NCBI GenBank assembly: GCA_937980285.1
Contig: CALJQI010000400.1
Location: 1-11,085 of the forward strand
Source of the DNA: an uncultured Gammaproteobacteria bacterium
GTDB lineage: Bacteria > Pseudomonadota > Gammaproteobacteria > GCA-001735895
Direction of reading: 5' to 3'
Length of the DNA: 11,085 nt
The translations under genes and the position numbers were made by a program. How positions within the stretch are numbered: the first letter of the stretch is position 1; the number at the start of each line of letters is the position of its first letter. Positions 1 through 6,060 of this stretch are shown here, one piece after another. The notes below the pieces were generated by a model, which made no database searches, was not told the origin of the DNA, and was given only the letters and a program-made list of their open reading frames with translations.

Positions 1-881
1 TGGGTGTGGCCGCTGAACATGACGTCAATCTCGGGAAATTCCCTGACGAACTGGATATTCTTGGCCAGGCCGAGTTCGGATAAGACGACTATCAGGTCGG
101 CGCCTTCCGCCTTGGCGGCCGCGATTTGCGCCGGCATCTCCTTGAAACCCATGGTGAAACGGAACCCGGTGTTGAAGGCCTGCGCCTGCTGCGGTACCAC
201 GTCGGTGGTCAGACCCAGAATGGCAACCTTGATGCCGTCGACCTCTTTGATAATGTAGGGCGGATGAACCAGTGGGCCGAGCGGCTGCCCCGGATTATTG
301 ATGCCGCCGATTTCGTTATAGTTATAAACGTTCATGGCCACGGTCGGAAAGGTGGCCCGAGTGACATGGCAGGTTTCGTAAGTAGTCGCGTTCAGCCCAC
401 CTGGCACGTTGCATTCGTTGCCGAGCTGCTCGTCCATCCAGGCGATAGTGGTGCGGTTGTTCGGCGCCAGCGGAGGCCTGGCCTGGGTGAAGCGTTGCCG
501 GTAAACGCGCGGACCCCAGCCAAAGTCCCAGTTACCAGGCGTAAAAGCGTCGATGTCCAGCGAGTTCAACCAGGGTACGATGAGGTCGCCGAGCGAGAAC
601 AGCATTTCCGCGCTGCCGTGCGTGGTATCGCCCAAAGCCAGTAGCAGGCTATCGGGATTGTCGGCGCGCACTTCTTTGATGAGCGTCGTCAGTTTGGCAA
701 TGCCGCCGCTGCCCTCGTCCATGCGCCCATCGGGGAAAATCTCTGCATGCGGATGCAAATGACCATGCACATCGGATAGCTGTATCAGGGTTACTTTCTT
801 GGCCGCCAGGGCCTGCGCACTTACGAACGGTAAGGTTATCGCCGTCAGCAGGGATATACCTAGTAATCGTATTTGTTTCAC
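1..881 (-). CDS. Exported metallophosphoesterase of the UshA/SoxB superfamily (partial, C-terminus off window)
   Basis: The reading frame is open from a GTG at 881-879 to the window edge (293 codons plus 2 bases). An AGGAGG lies at 891-896, nine bases upstream of the GTG, and fixes the start. Residues 1-27 form a signal peptide: a KQIR basic start, a hydrophobic core and an AQALA-like cleavage area, so the enzyme should be periplasmic. Two-metal phosphoesterase motifs follow in order: SDVHGH (36-41), GDTTHGS (84-90), GNWDFGWG (116-123) and a truncated GHT (291-293). The order and spacing fit the 5'-nucleotidase (UshA) / thiosulfohydrolase (SoxB) superfamily. The Trp in GNWDF, where nucleotidases have the His of GNHEF, recalls GHWEF of SoxB. 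The usual metal-binding SHxG near the end of the domain reads SELG (E269). Two Cys lie in a loop around residues 150-170 and may form a disulphide. No other sox gene is visible, so SoxB itself is not claimed. The C-terminal substrate domain is outside the window. Confidence 0.85.
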   Translation of the reverse strand, partial: MKQIRLLGISLLTAITLPFVSAQALAAKKVTLIQLSDVHGHLHPHAEIFPDGRMDEGSGGIAKLTTLIKEVRADNPDSLLLALGDTTHGSAEMLFSLGDLIVPWLNSLDIDAFTPGNWDFGWGPRVYRQRFTQARPPLAPNNRTTIAWMDEQLGNECNVPGGLNATTYETCHVTRATFPTVAMNVYNYNEIGGINNPGQPLGPLVHPPYIIKEVDGIKVAILGLTTDVVPQQAQAFNTGFRFTMGFKEMPAQIAAAKAEGADLIVVLSELGLAKNIQFVREFPEIDVMFSGHT

Positions 882-916
882 AATTTTTCTCCTCCTATTA
901 AAATTTTTGCTTTTGC

Positions 917-944
917 ACGATACCACAACGTCTAATGGACACAA
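917..944 (-). promoter_or_regulatory. Possible sigma-70 promoter for the metallophosphoesterase gene
   Basis: Read on the minus strand, TTGTGT (944-939) and TATCGT (922-917) are separated by 16 bases and lie about 36 bases upstream of the GTG start. Both boxes match the consensus only partly. The placement is sensible but the call is weak. Confidence 0.3.
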
Positions 945-1040
945 ATCGCCTGAATTGGATAAACAGAGGAATACATGGGCGTCTCGAAATAGTCGGATTG
1001 CGTCTCTGAGTATTTGATGCCAAGGGGTGGCATTCTCCAT

Positions 1041-1221
1041 AGCCGACGCTGAAACTGTAGAGCCCAGAGACGATCTTCGGCCATCAGCCGTCATTGCGAG
1101 GAGCGCAGCGACGAAGCAATCTCCCAACCATATCGCAGCTTTTCAAGATTGCGTCGCTGCGCTCGCAATGACTACGAAGGGTCGATCCTCGCCTCCCATC
1201 TAATTCTTTTATGCGTCAGCT
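1041..1221. repeat. 181-bp palindromic MITE-like repeat, copy A
   Basis: The outer ends are imperfect inverted repeats: AGCCGACGC at 1041-1049 against GCGTCAGCT at 1213-1221. Inside are long inverted arms that begin GTCATTGCGAG and run to GCAATCTC (1090-1123), answered by AGATTGC to CTCGCAATGAC (1146-1172). Copy C at 1915-2095 has the same total length, the same 49-base offset to the inner arm and the same flanking words (CAGCCGTCATTG on the left, GCCTCCCATC on the right). The GTCATTGCGAG/GCAATC palindrome type is common between genes in many proteobacterial genomes. It has no coding capacity and could fold as a long RNA hairpin or spread as a non-autonomous element. Confidence 0.85.
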
Positions 1222-1229
1222 TTCCCGAT

Positions 1230-1272
1230 AGCGGACGCTTATATCTAAGGGCCAGGAGACGACCTTCGGCCA
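1230..1272. repeat. Solo left end of the same repeat (copy B, 43 bp)
   Basis: It starts eight bases after copy A and aligns without gaps to the first 43 bases of copies A and C. AGCGGACGC stands at 1230-1238 and TTCGGCCA at its end (1265-1272), the latter matching 1076-1083 of copy A. The palindromic core and right half are missing, so this is a truncated or decayed copy in the same orientation. Confidence 0.65.
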
Positions 1273-1360
1273 CTTGCAAACATAAATAATCCCGCACTGT
1301 GACGAGGCTTAATCTATGCCAAAAAAAATCTGTGCCCTTTTTCTCCCTATTTTCACTTTC

Positions 1361-1374
1361 GGGTTAATTAACCC
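1361..1374. promoter_or_regulatory. Perfect 14-bp palindrome, candidate operator
   Basis: GGGTTAATTAACCC is a perfect palindrome, placed about 26 bases upstream of the -35 box of the promoter for the 107-residue orphan gene. An upstream dimeric activator site is plausible there. I recognise no specific regulator, and the site could be incidental. Confidence 0.35.
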
Positions 1375-1399
1375 AGATCATGAAAATTGCGAAAAGGGT

Positions 1400-1428
1400 T
1401 TGTTCTGATACAGCCAGATTCTTATACT
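1400..1428 (+). promoter_or_regulatory. Sigma-70 promoter for the orphan gene at 1465
   Basis: TTGTTC (1400-1405), a 17-base spacer and TATACT (1423-1428) make a convincing -35/-10 pair. The -10 box is near consensus. The expected start site around 1435 gives a leader of roughly 30 bases that contains the strong AAGGAGG. Confidence 0.55.
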
Positions 1429-1464
1429 TTTTTGCCTATCCTGTAAAAAATAAGGAGGTATATC

Positions 1465-1788
1465 ATGACCGTGTTTTCAGGCGCAATTGATAACTATACG
1501 GTGAACGTACTCTCGCCAAAGCCCTACAATGGACGGCGCTTAATGAATATCAAGGGAAGCTTTGGTACTGCCATTCTCTGGTTTTATCCAGACGATGCGA
1601 CGCTGCCAGATAATAGGAAAAGATCTAACCAGAACATTTTTGATGTCTATTACCATACCAGTTTCTGGAGGCCTATTCTGGACGTACTTAGAAATGAATC
1701 ACCCGTCTATTTCAATTTTTCTGATACCAGTAATGCGACTCAGATTTATACCGGTAATGAGCCCGTCGGGGAAGGGGAGACGGCCTGA
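1465..1788 (+). CDS. Hypothetical protein, 107 residues, unrecognised family
   Basis: The ATG is preceded by AAGGAGG at 1452-1458 with six bases spacing, the strongest Shine-Dalgarno in the window, and by a good promoter at 1400-1428, so translation is very likely. I do not recognise the family. The protein is short, acidic towards its C-terminus (ending GEGETA) and rich in alternating aromatic/polar stretches such as FGTAILWFYPDD and SPVYFNFSD, which suggests a small beta-rich fold. It has no signal peptide, no membrane helix and no cysteine, so it is probably a soluble cytoplasmic protein. The gene is visibly more AT-rich than the neighbouring ftsH and liv genes. It stands alone between two copies of the palindromic repeat, with no partner in the same direction nearby. 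Both point to horizontal or accessory origin, though this is inference. Confidence 0.75.
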   Translation: MTVFSGAIDNYTVNVLSPKPYNGRRLMNIKGSFGTAILWFYPDDATLPDNRKRSNQNIFDVYYHTSFWRPILDVLRNESPVYFNFSDTSNATQIYTGNEPVGEGETA

Positions 1789-1914
1789 TCTTTACGGGGC
1801 ATGACGCTGGAATGATTGCCATGGATGGGCATCCCGCGTTGCCGGGGCGTTGATTTCATTGGGGTGGCATCAGGTGCAACGGTTCGGACGGATTTTTCGC
1901 GGAAGTTTTCCCGG

Positions 1915-2095
1915 AGCGGACGTTCAGGGCTGCAATCTGACTTGCAGCGATCGGCCACCAGCCGTCATTGCGAGCGCAGCGAAGCAATCTCCCAACATGG
2001 CGTAAGCATTGAAAGATTGCTTCGTCGCTTCGCTCCTCGCAATGACGACTTCGGGTCGGTTTTTGCCTCCCATCCTGAACATCTCAGCGTCCGCT
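1915..2095. repeat. 181-bp palindromic MITE-like repeat, copy C
   Basis: This copy has the same length and orientation as copy A. The outer inverted ends are AGCGGACG at 1915-1922 and CGTCCGCT at 2088-2095, with further matching of GTTCAGG (1922-1928) to CCTGAAC (2073-2079). The inner arms are at 1964-1991 and 2014-2046. The left flank also contains a 7-bp hairpin, GCTGCAA/TTGCAGC (1929-1935 and 1942-1948), absent from copy A. Here the left inner arm is the shorter one, the reverse of copy A, so the arms have taken separate indels since duplication. The rest of the gene-free stretch 1789-2123 shows no coding signal or clear terminator. Confidence 0.85.
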
Positions 2096-2123
2096 TTGCG
2101 TAAATTTTCTTTGCAGAAGCCGC

Positions 2124-2327
2124 CTAATCTACGTTCAGGAGCTTCTGGATGAAGGTTTTTCGAGGTGATTCTGCGCGCGGCTTACTGTCGACAATGTCTT
2201 TTACTAGCTCCCTGGTCACATAATCCAGTGGCTGGGGATTATCGCTACTCCTCCGGCGACGGTCTCCGACACCGCTATCGCGCCTCTCTTTTGCTGATTC
2301 TTTTAAGTATTCGGTCATGTCATACAC
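2124..2327 (-). CDS. Hypothetical small basic protein (67 residues, or 64 from the internal ATG)
   Basis: I do not recognise this ORF. It starts at GTG 2327 or, more conservatively, at ATG 2318 (MTEYLKESAKERRD). The product is strongly hydrophilic, with a basic run GDRRRRSSD, a middle helix-like segment (LDYVTRELVKDIVDSK) and a basic C-terminus ending KTFIQKLLNVD. It has no signal peptide or membrane segment. Neither start has a good Shine-Dalgarno. In favour is a decent minus-strand promoter just upstream (2348-2375), which would place the transcript start about 14-23 bases before the start codons. It is divergent from ftsH. It resembles the anonymous short proteins often seen in proteobacteria, but could be a chance ORF. 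Confidence 0.45.
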   Translation of the reverse strand: MYDMTEYLKESAKERRDSGVGDRRRRSSDNPQPLDYVTRELVKDIVDSKPRAESPRKTFIQKLLNVD

Positions 2328-2347
2328 CCAGGTGCTGTATCCACACC

Positions 2348-2375
2348 CGTATAAATTAAGTACTCAGCATATCAA
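2348..2375 (-). promoter_or_regulatory. Candidate sigma-70 promoter for the 67-residue ORF
   Basis: On the minus strand TTGATA (2375-2370) and TATACG (2353-2348) are 16 bases apart. Five of six and four of six bases match the consensus, respectively. The position directly upstream of the small ORF supports a real transcript. Confidence 0.45.
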
Positions 2376-2407
2376 GTAATGTGTCGAAAATCACATCGGT
2401 CTATATT

Positions 2408-2423
2408 TACCCTGTTTAGGGTA
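2408..2423. promoter_or_regulatory. Inverted repeat in the ftsH upstream region, possible operator
   Basis: TACCCT and AGGGTA are exact inverted arms around GTTT. The site lies between the divergent small ORF and ftsH, about 150 bases before the ftsH start. The rest of 2376-2570 shows no promoter I can call with confidence. A regulator-binding site is only a possibility. Confidence 0.25.
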
Positions 2424-2570
2424 TAACCGATCCGCAGATCGCGCCAATACGCCTAATCCTGAGATGACATAGCCGTGTTATCGGAGAAAACTAATAGCCC
2501 TTCACTTGACCGACCGCAAATGCTAATGCGCTCGATTGCTTTAACTTGTACGACATATTGAGTGGTGCCC

Positions 2571-4463
2571 ATGGCAAATAAACAGACAAACAGCAAGCCC
2601 GAGAGCCCATCCAGCTGGCAATCACCGTTGCCCTGGTGGCGATATATCGCCTGGTTTATTGTGCTGTTTCTGTTTTCCTGGTTGTGGCTGAATCCCGGCG
2701 ATAATGGTTCGCTAGCCTTGCCCTACAGCGAGTTTAAATCCGAGGTTGCGGGCGACCACATCGTCTGGGTGAAATTCCAGGGCGATCGGATTTCAGGCGA
2801 GTTCCAGCAGCCGCGCACAAAGCCGACGGCGGGCAGTGAAACGGCTTTCAAGCGCTTCATCACGACAATTCCGCCGGTTCAGGATCCTGAATTGATTGCA
2901 TTGCTGGAACGGCATGAGGTCGAAATTCGAGCCGAGTCCGGCGAAGCCCACTGGCTGGCGAAGTCGCTGATCGCGGCACTGCCCTGGTTATTCATTATCG
3001 GCCTGTTCTGGTATGCCACCTCGAGAATGAAGAAAGGCCTGGGCGGCATCGGCGGCGGTAACGGCTTGTTCGACTTCGGCAAATCCCGCGCCAAACGTTT
3101 TCGCCAGTCCGACTCGGAACTGACCTTCGACCAGGTCGCCGGACTGGAAAACGCCAAGCGCGACATGCTCGAAATCGTCGGCTACCTGAAGGATCCGCAG
3201 CGCTATCGTAAACTCGGCGCCAAGATCCCCAGGGGGATTCTGCTGATGGGACCGCCCGGCACCGGTAAAACCCTGCTGGCCAAGGCAGTCGCCGGCGAAG
3301 CCAAAGTGCCCTTTTTCAGCATCAGCGGTTCCGAATTCATCGAAATGTTTGTCGGCGTCGGTGCCTCGCGCGTACGTGACATGTTCAAAAGCGCGCGTAA
3401 AGAGGCGCCGGCGATCATCTTTATCGATGAAATCGATTCGGTGGGCCGGGCACGCGGCACCGGTCTCGGCGGCGGGCATGACGAGCGCGAGCAAACCCTG
3501 AATCAGATCCTGGGCGAAATGGATGGCTTCGATCCTCACGAGGCCGTGGTGGTGCTGGCCGCTACCAACCGGCCGGATGTGCTCGACGCCGCGCTGATGC
3601 GCCCGGGTCGATTCGACCGCAAGATCACGCTCGACCTGCCGGACAAAAAAGCACGCCGGGCGATACTCGGCATTCATTCGGCCAATGTGCCGCTGAGCAG
3701 CGATGCCGACCTGGATCGCATTGCCGCCTTGACCGTGGGCTTTTCCGGTGCAGACCTGGAAAATCTGGTGAACGAGGCCGCCCTGCTGTGCGCACGCGAA
3801 AACCTCGATGCGGTAGACATGAAAATCCTGCTCAGCGCGCGCGACAAGATTGTGCTCGGCGGTAAACGCGAATTGATCATCAGCGAAGAGGAAAAGGCCC
3901 TGGTGGCCTATCACGAAGCCGGGCATGCATTGATGGCCAGCCAGTTGCCGACCGCCGATCCGTTGGACAAGGTCAGTATCATTCCGCGCGGTCGCGCACT
4001 CGGTGTTACCGAGCAAATCCCGGAAGAAGAACACTACAACCTGCGACAAAGCTACCTGCGCGATCGCATCGGCGTAATGCTCGGCGGTCGCGCCGCGGAA
4101 CAACTGGTGTTCGGCGAAGTCAGTTCCGGCGCCGAAGACGACCTCAAGCAGGCAACCCGCCTGGCGCGTCACATGGTCACCCACTGGGGAATGAGCGAAA
4201 AAATCGGACCGGTGGCGTTCCGCCGCGGCGAAGAGCATATCTTCCTGGGACGTGAAATGACCCAGCAACGAGATTTCAGCGAAAACACCGCGCAGATCAT
4301 CGACGATGAAATCTGTAGCCTGCTAAAGGGCGTCGAACAGGAAGTCGCCGATTTGCTGGAAAAGAATCGAGACCGACTCGAGGCGCTGGCGCAGACGCTG
4401 CTGCAAAAGGAAACCCTGGAAGCTGGCGAAATCCAGTCGATATTAAATCAGCACAACGAATGA
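2571..4463 (+). CDS. ftsH: ATP-dependent membrane zinc metalloprotease FtsH
   Basis: FtsH hexamers in the inner membrane unfold and degrade damaged membrane proteins and short-lived regulators. From ATG 2571 the protein has 630 residues; in-frame GTGs at 2562 and 2565 would add three or two. A weak GAGTGG (2560-2565) fits the ATG best. Domains in order: membrane helix about 23-40, a periplasmic loop, membrane helix about 132-150, then the AAA+ domain. The AAA+ domain has Walker A GPPGTGKT at 227-234, pore loop FVGVGA, Walker B IIFIDEID at 282-289, and arginine fingers R347 and R350 in RPGRFDR. The protease domain has HEAGH at 448-452 and a third zinc ligand near D524 in GAEDDLKQAT. All catalytic residues are present. 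It lacks the long polar C-terminal tail of E. coli FtsH and ends shortly after the helical region. The usual gammaproteobacterial neighbours (rlmE, folP, glmM) are absent and pcm follows, so this may be a second FtsH paralogue. Confidence 0.95.
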   Translation: MANKQTNSKPESPSSWQSPLPWWRYIAWFIVLFLFSWLWLNPGDNGSLALPYSEFKSEVAGDHIVWVKFQGDRISGEFQQPRTKPTAGSETAFKRFITTIPPVQDPELIALLERHEVEIRAESGEAHWLAKSLIAALPWLFIIGLFWYATSRMKKGLGGIGGGNGLFDFGKSRAKRFRQSDSELTFDQVAGLENAKRDMLEIVGYLKDPQRYRKLGAKIPRGILLMGPPGTGKTLLAKAVAGEAKVPFFSISGSEFIEMFVGVGASRVRDMFKSARKEAPAIIFIDEIDSVGRARGTGLGGGHDEREQTLNQILGEMDGFDPHEAVVVLAATNRPDVLDAALMRPGRFDRKITLDLPDKKARRAILGIHSANVPLSSDADLDRIAALTVGFSGADLENLVNEAALLCARENLDAVDMKILLSARDKIVLGGKRELIISEEEKALVAYHEAGHALMASQLPTADPLDKVSIIPRGRALGVTEQIPEEEHYNLRQSYLRDRIGVMLGGRAAEQLVFGEVSSGAEDDLKQATRLARHMVTHWGMSEKIGPVAFRRGEEHIFLGREMTQQRDFSENTAQIIDDEICSLLKGVEQEVADLLEKNRDRLEALAQTLLQKETLEAGEIQSILNQHNE

Positions 4464-4490
4464 TCAGGAACTTTTAAGCCGGCCTCGAAC

Positions 4491-5153
4491 ATGAATTTCG
4501 ATCAACAGCGTCGCCAGATGATAATCGATATCGAAGATGGGGTTGCCCTTACCAGTAACCTGATCGGCAAGCATCGGCTGGACAATCGCGTCATGACAGC
4601 CATGCGGCAGGTGCCACGTGAGAAATTTGTTCCCTCCGATATGCGCCATGTCGCCTTCAGGGACGGCGCACTGCCGATCGGGCACGGACAAACCATTTCG
4701 CAGCCATACATCGTCGCGCTGATGACGGATATGCTCGAGCTGAACGAGGACAGTATCGTGCTCGAAGTTGGTACCGGAAGCGGCTACCAGGCCGCAATTC
4801 TGGCCTGTCTTGCGCAACAGGTTTACAGTATCGAGAGAATAGCGGCGCTGGCGCAGGCCGCGCAGCAGAGACTAGGCGACATGGGTTACGACAATGTCGA
4901 AACCCGCTGCGGTGACGGTTACCAGGGCTGGCCCGAAAAAGCGCCGTTCGACGCTATCGTGGTGACCGCAGCCGCAGCGTTCATGCCACCGGCATTGCTC
5001 GAACAACTCAAGCCCGGAGGCCGCATGGTGATTCCCATCGGCATGCCCTCGATGCATCAGGAACTGATGCTGGTAAGCAAAGACAGGCTTGGGGAAACGC
5101 ACAGCAGCAGTTTGCTCGGTGTTGCATTTGTCCCGCTGGTTGAGGAGGACTAG
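4491..5153 (+). CDS. pcm: Protein-L-isoaspartate O-methyltransferase
   Basis: This cytosolic repair enzyme (EC 2.1.1.77) uses S-adenosylmethionine to methylate isoaspartyl residues formed in ageing proteins and so starts their return to L-aspartate. The 220-residue length is close to E. coli Pcm (208). Family signatures are clear: VPREKFV (41-47), ALPIGHGQTISQP (60-72, the substrate loop), the SAM-binding motif VLEVGTGSGYQ (90-100), an acidic post-I position in YSIER (112-116), RCGDGYQGW (139-147), APFDAIVVTAA (151-161) and LKPGGRMVIPIG (173-184). It starts 27 bases after ftsH in the same direction, with no terminator between them, so the two are probably co-transcribed. No close Shine-Dalgarno precedes the ATG (an AGGAA near 4466 is too distant), so the start is chosen by fit to the family. 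Pcm often sits beside surE and rpoS; here it does not. Confidence 0.95.
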   Translation: MNFDQQRRQMIIDIEDGVALTSNLIGKHRLDNRVMTAMRQVPREKFVPSDMRHVAFRDGALPIGHGQTISQPYIVALMTDMLELNEDSIVLEVGTGSGYQAAILACLAQQVYSIERIAALAQAAQQRLGDMGYDNVETRCGDGYQGWPEKAPFDAIVVTAAAAFMPPALLEQLKPGGRMVIPIGMPSMHQELMLVSKDRLGETHSSSLLGVAFVPLVEED

Positions 5154-5156
5154 CGC

Positions 5157-5187
5157 GTTACCCGCTTTACGAGTAACTGATTTTCTT
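5157..5187 (+). terminator. Weak candidate intrinsic terminator after pcm
   Basis: GTTAC (5157-5161) pairs with GTAAC (5173-5177); one mismatch and two more pairs extend the stem inward. A T-rich stretch (TTTTCTT, 5181-5187) follows. The stem is short and AT-rich, so termination may be partial. The remaining bases to livG hold a TTTACA at 5225-5230 that could be a -35 box, but no convincing -10 box follows. Confidence 0.35.
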
Positions 5188-5280
5188 CGCCTTTAGCGAT
5201 CGAATTCGCTACCATTACGCCGGCTTTACAAATAACAATAGTTCTCATTTTGCAATTTCCGCTTCCCAGGGGTTATATCG

Positions 5281-6060
5281 ATGATCCGCGTTGACAATGT
5301 CTGCAAGCACTTTGGCGGCTTGAAGGCGGTCGACCATGTTACGCTCGAGATTGCCGAGGGTTCCATCACCGGGCTGATCGGTCCCAACGGTGCTGGCAAG
5401 ACGACCCTGTTCAACACCATCGCCGGGCTCTACGCGCCAACCGCCGGCCAGGTATTCCTCGACGGCGAAGAAATTACCGGACTGAAACCGCACCAGTTGT
5501 TCGCAAAGGGCCTGCTGCGCACCTTCCAGATCGCGCATGAATTCTCGCGCCTGTCGGTGATCGAAAACCTGATGATGGTGCCGGCGCAGCAATCGGGCGA
5601 AAACCTGGTCAATGCCTGGTTTCGCCGCGGACAGGTGGCCGAGCAGGAAGCGGAAATCCACCAGCGCGCGCAGGAAGTGATCGATTTCCTCAACATGGGT
5701 CACGTCGCCCACGAAATTGCCGGAAATCTTTCGGGCGGGCAAAAGAAGCTACTCGAACTCGGGCGTACGATGATGGTCGACGCCAAGATCGTCTTCCTCG
5801 ACGAGGTCGGTGCGGGCGTTAACCGCAGCCTGCTGCGCGATATCGGCGACGCCATCATCAAGCTCAACCAGGAAAAGAACTACACCTTTTGCATGATCGA
5901 GCACGATATGGATTTTATAGGCCGCATGTGCGACCCGGTAATCTGCATGGCCGAGGGCGCGGTGCTGGCCGAAGGCACGGCCGAGGAAGTCAAGAATAAC
6001 GAAGAAGTGATCGAGGCTTACCTGGGACGCGGCCTTAAGAACAAGGAGGCCGCGTCATGA
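5281..6060 (+). CDS. livG: Branched-chain amino acid type ABC transporter, ATP-binding protein LivG
   Basis: One of two cytoplasmic ATPases that drive the LivHM permease. The 259 residues carry every ABC landmark: Walker A GPNGAGKT (34-41), Q-loop Q83 in RTFQIAHEF, signature LSGGQKK (150-156), Walker B IVFLDE (170-175) with catalytic E175, and switch H208 in MIEHDMD. The MIEHDMDFI and C-terminal VIEAYLG wording is typical of LivG. After the Walker B glutamate it reads VGAG where PAAG is usual, a mild variation. AGGGG at 5268-5272, eight bases before the ATG, supports the start. It is the first gene of a tightly packed livGFHM operon, and its stop codon overlaps the livF start in ATGA. Substrate cannot be read from the ATPase; branched-chain amino acids are the family default, but amides or other polar compounds are possible. 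Confidence 0.93.
   Translation: MIRVDNVCKHFGGLKAVDHVTLEIAEGSITGLIGPNGAGKTTLFNTIAGLYAPTAGQVFLDGEEITGLKPHQLFAKGLLRTFQIAHEFSRLSVIENLMMVPAQQSGENLVNAWFRRGQVAEQEAEIHQRAQEVIDFLNMGHVAHEIAGNLSGGQKKLLELGRTMMVDAKIVFLDEVGAGVNRSLLRDIGDAIIKLNQEKNYTFCMIEHDMDFIGRMCDPVICMAEGAVLAEGTAEEVKNNEEVIEAYLGRGLKNKEAAS

Noticed and set aside
126..644. 172-codon plus-strand frame at the left edge
   Set aside because: Antisense to the metallophosphoesterase, which has a signal peptide, Shine-Dalgarno and four family motifs.
1..881. Assignment of the first gene as soxB of a thiosulfate-oxidation cluster
   Set aside because: The GNWDF motif is suggestive, but SELG and the absence of any neighbouring sox gene in the window do not support a firm SoxB call.
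1041..2095. Possible CRISPR array
   Set aside because: There are only two full copies about 700 bp apart plus a partial end, with no regular short spacers. The units are long palindromes, not CRISPR repeats.
1816..2103. 95-codon plus-strand frame across repeat copy C
   Set aside because: It translates the palindromic repeat (ASRHCERSEAIS-type peptide), a familiar spurious product of such repeats. It has no ribosome site.
2165..2359. 64-codon plus-strand frame
   Set aside because: Antisense to the small basic ORF, no Shine-Dalgarno or promoter, and an implausible Cys/Arg-rich product.
2988..4268. Long open frame of 426 codons on the minus strand
   Set aside because: It lies entirely antisense to ftsH, whose motifs are unambiguous. 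Its product is rich in His/Gln/Gly/Ala with no domain, as expected for a shadow of GC-rich coding sequence.
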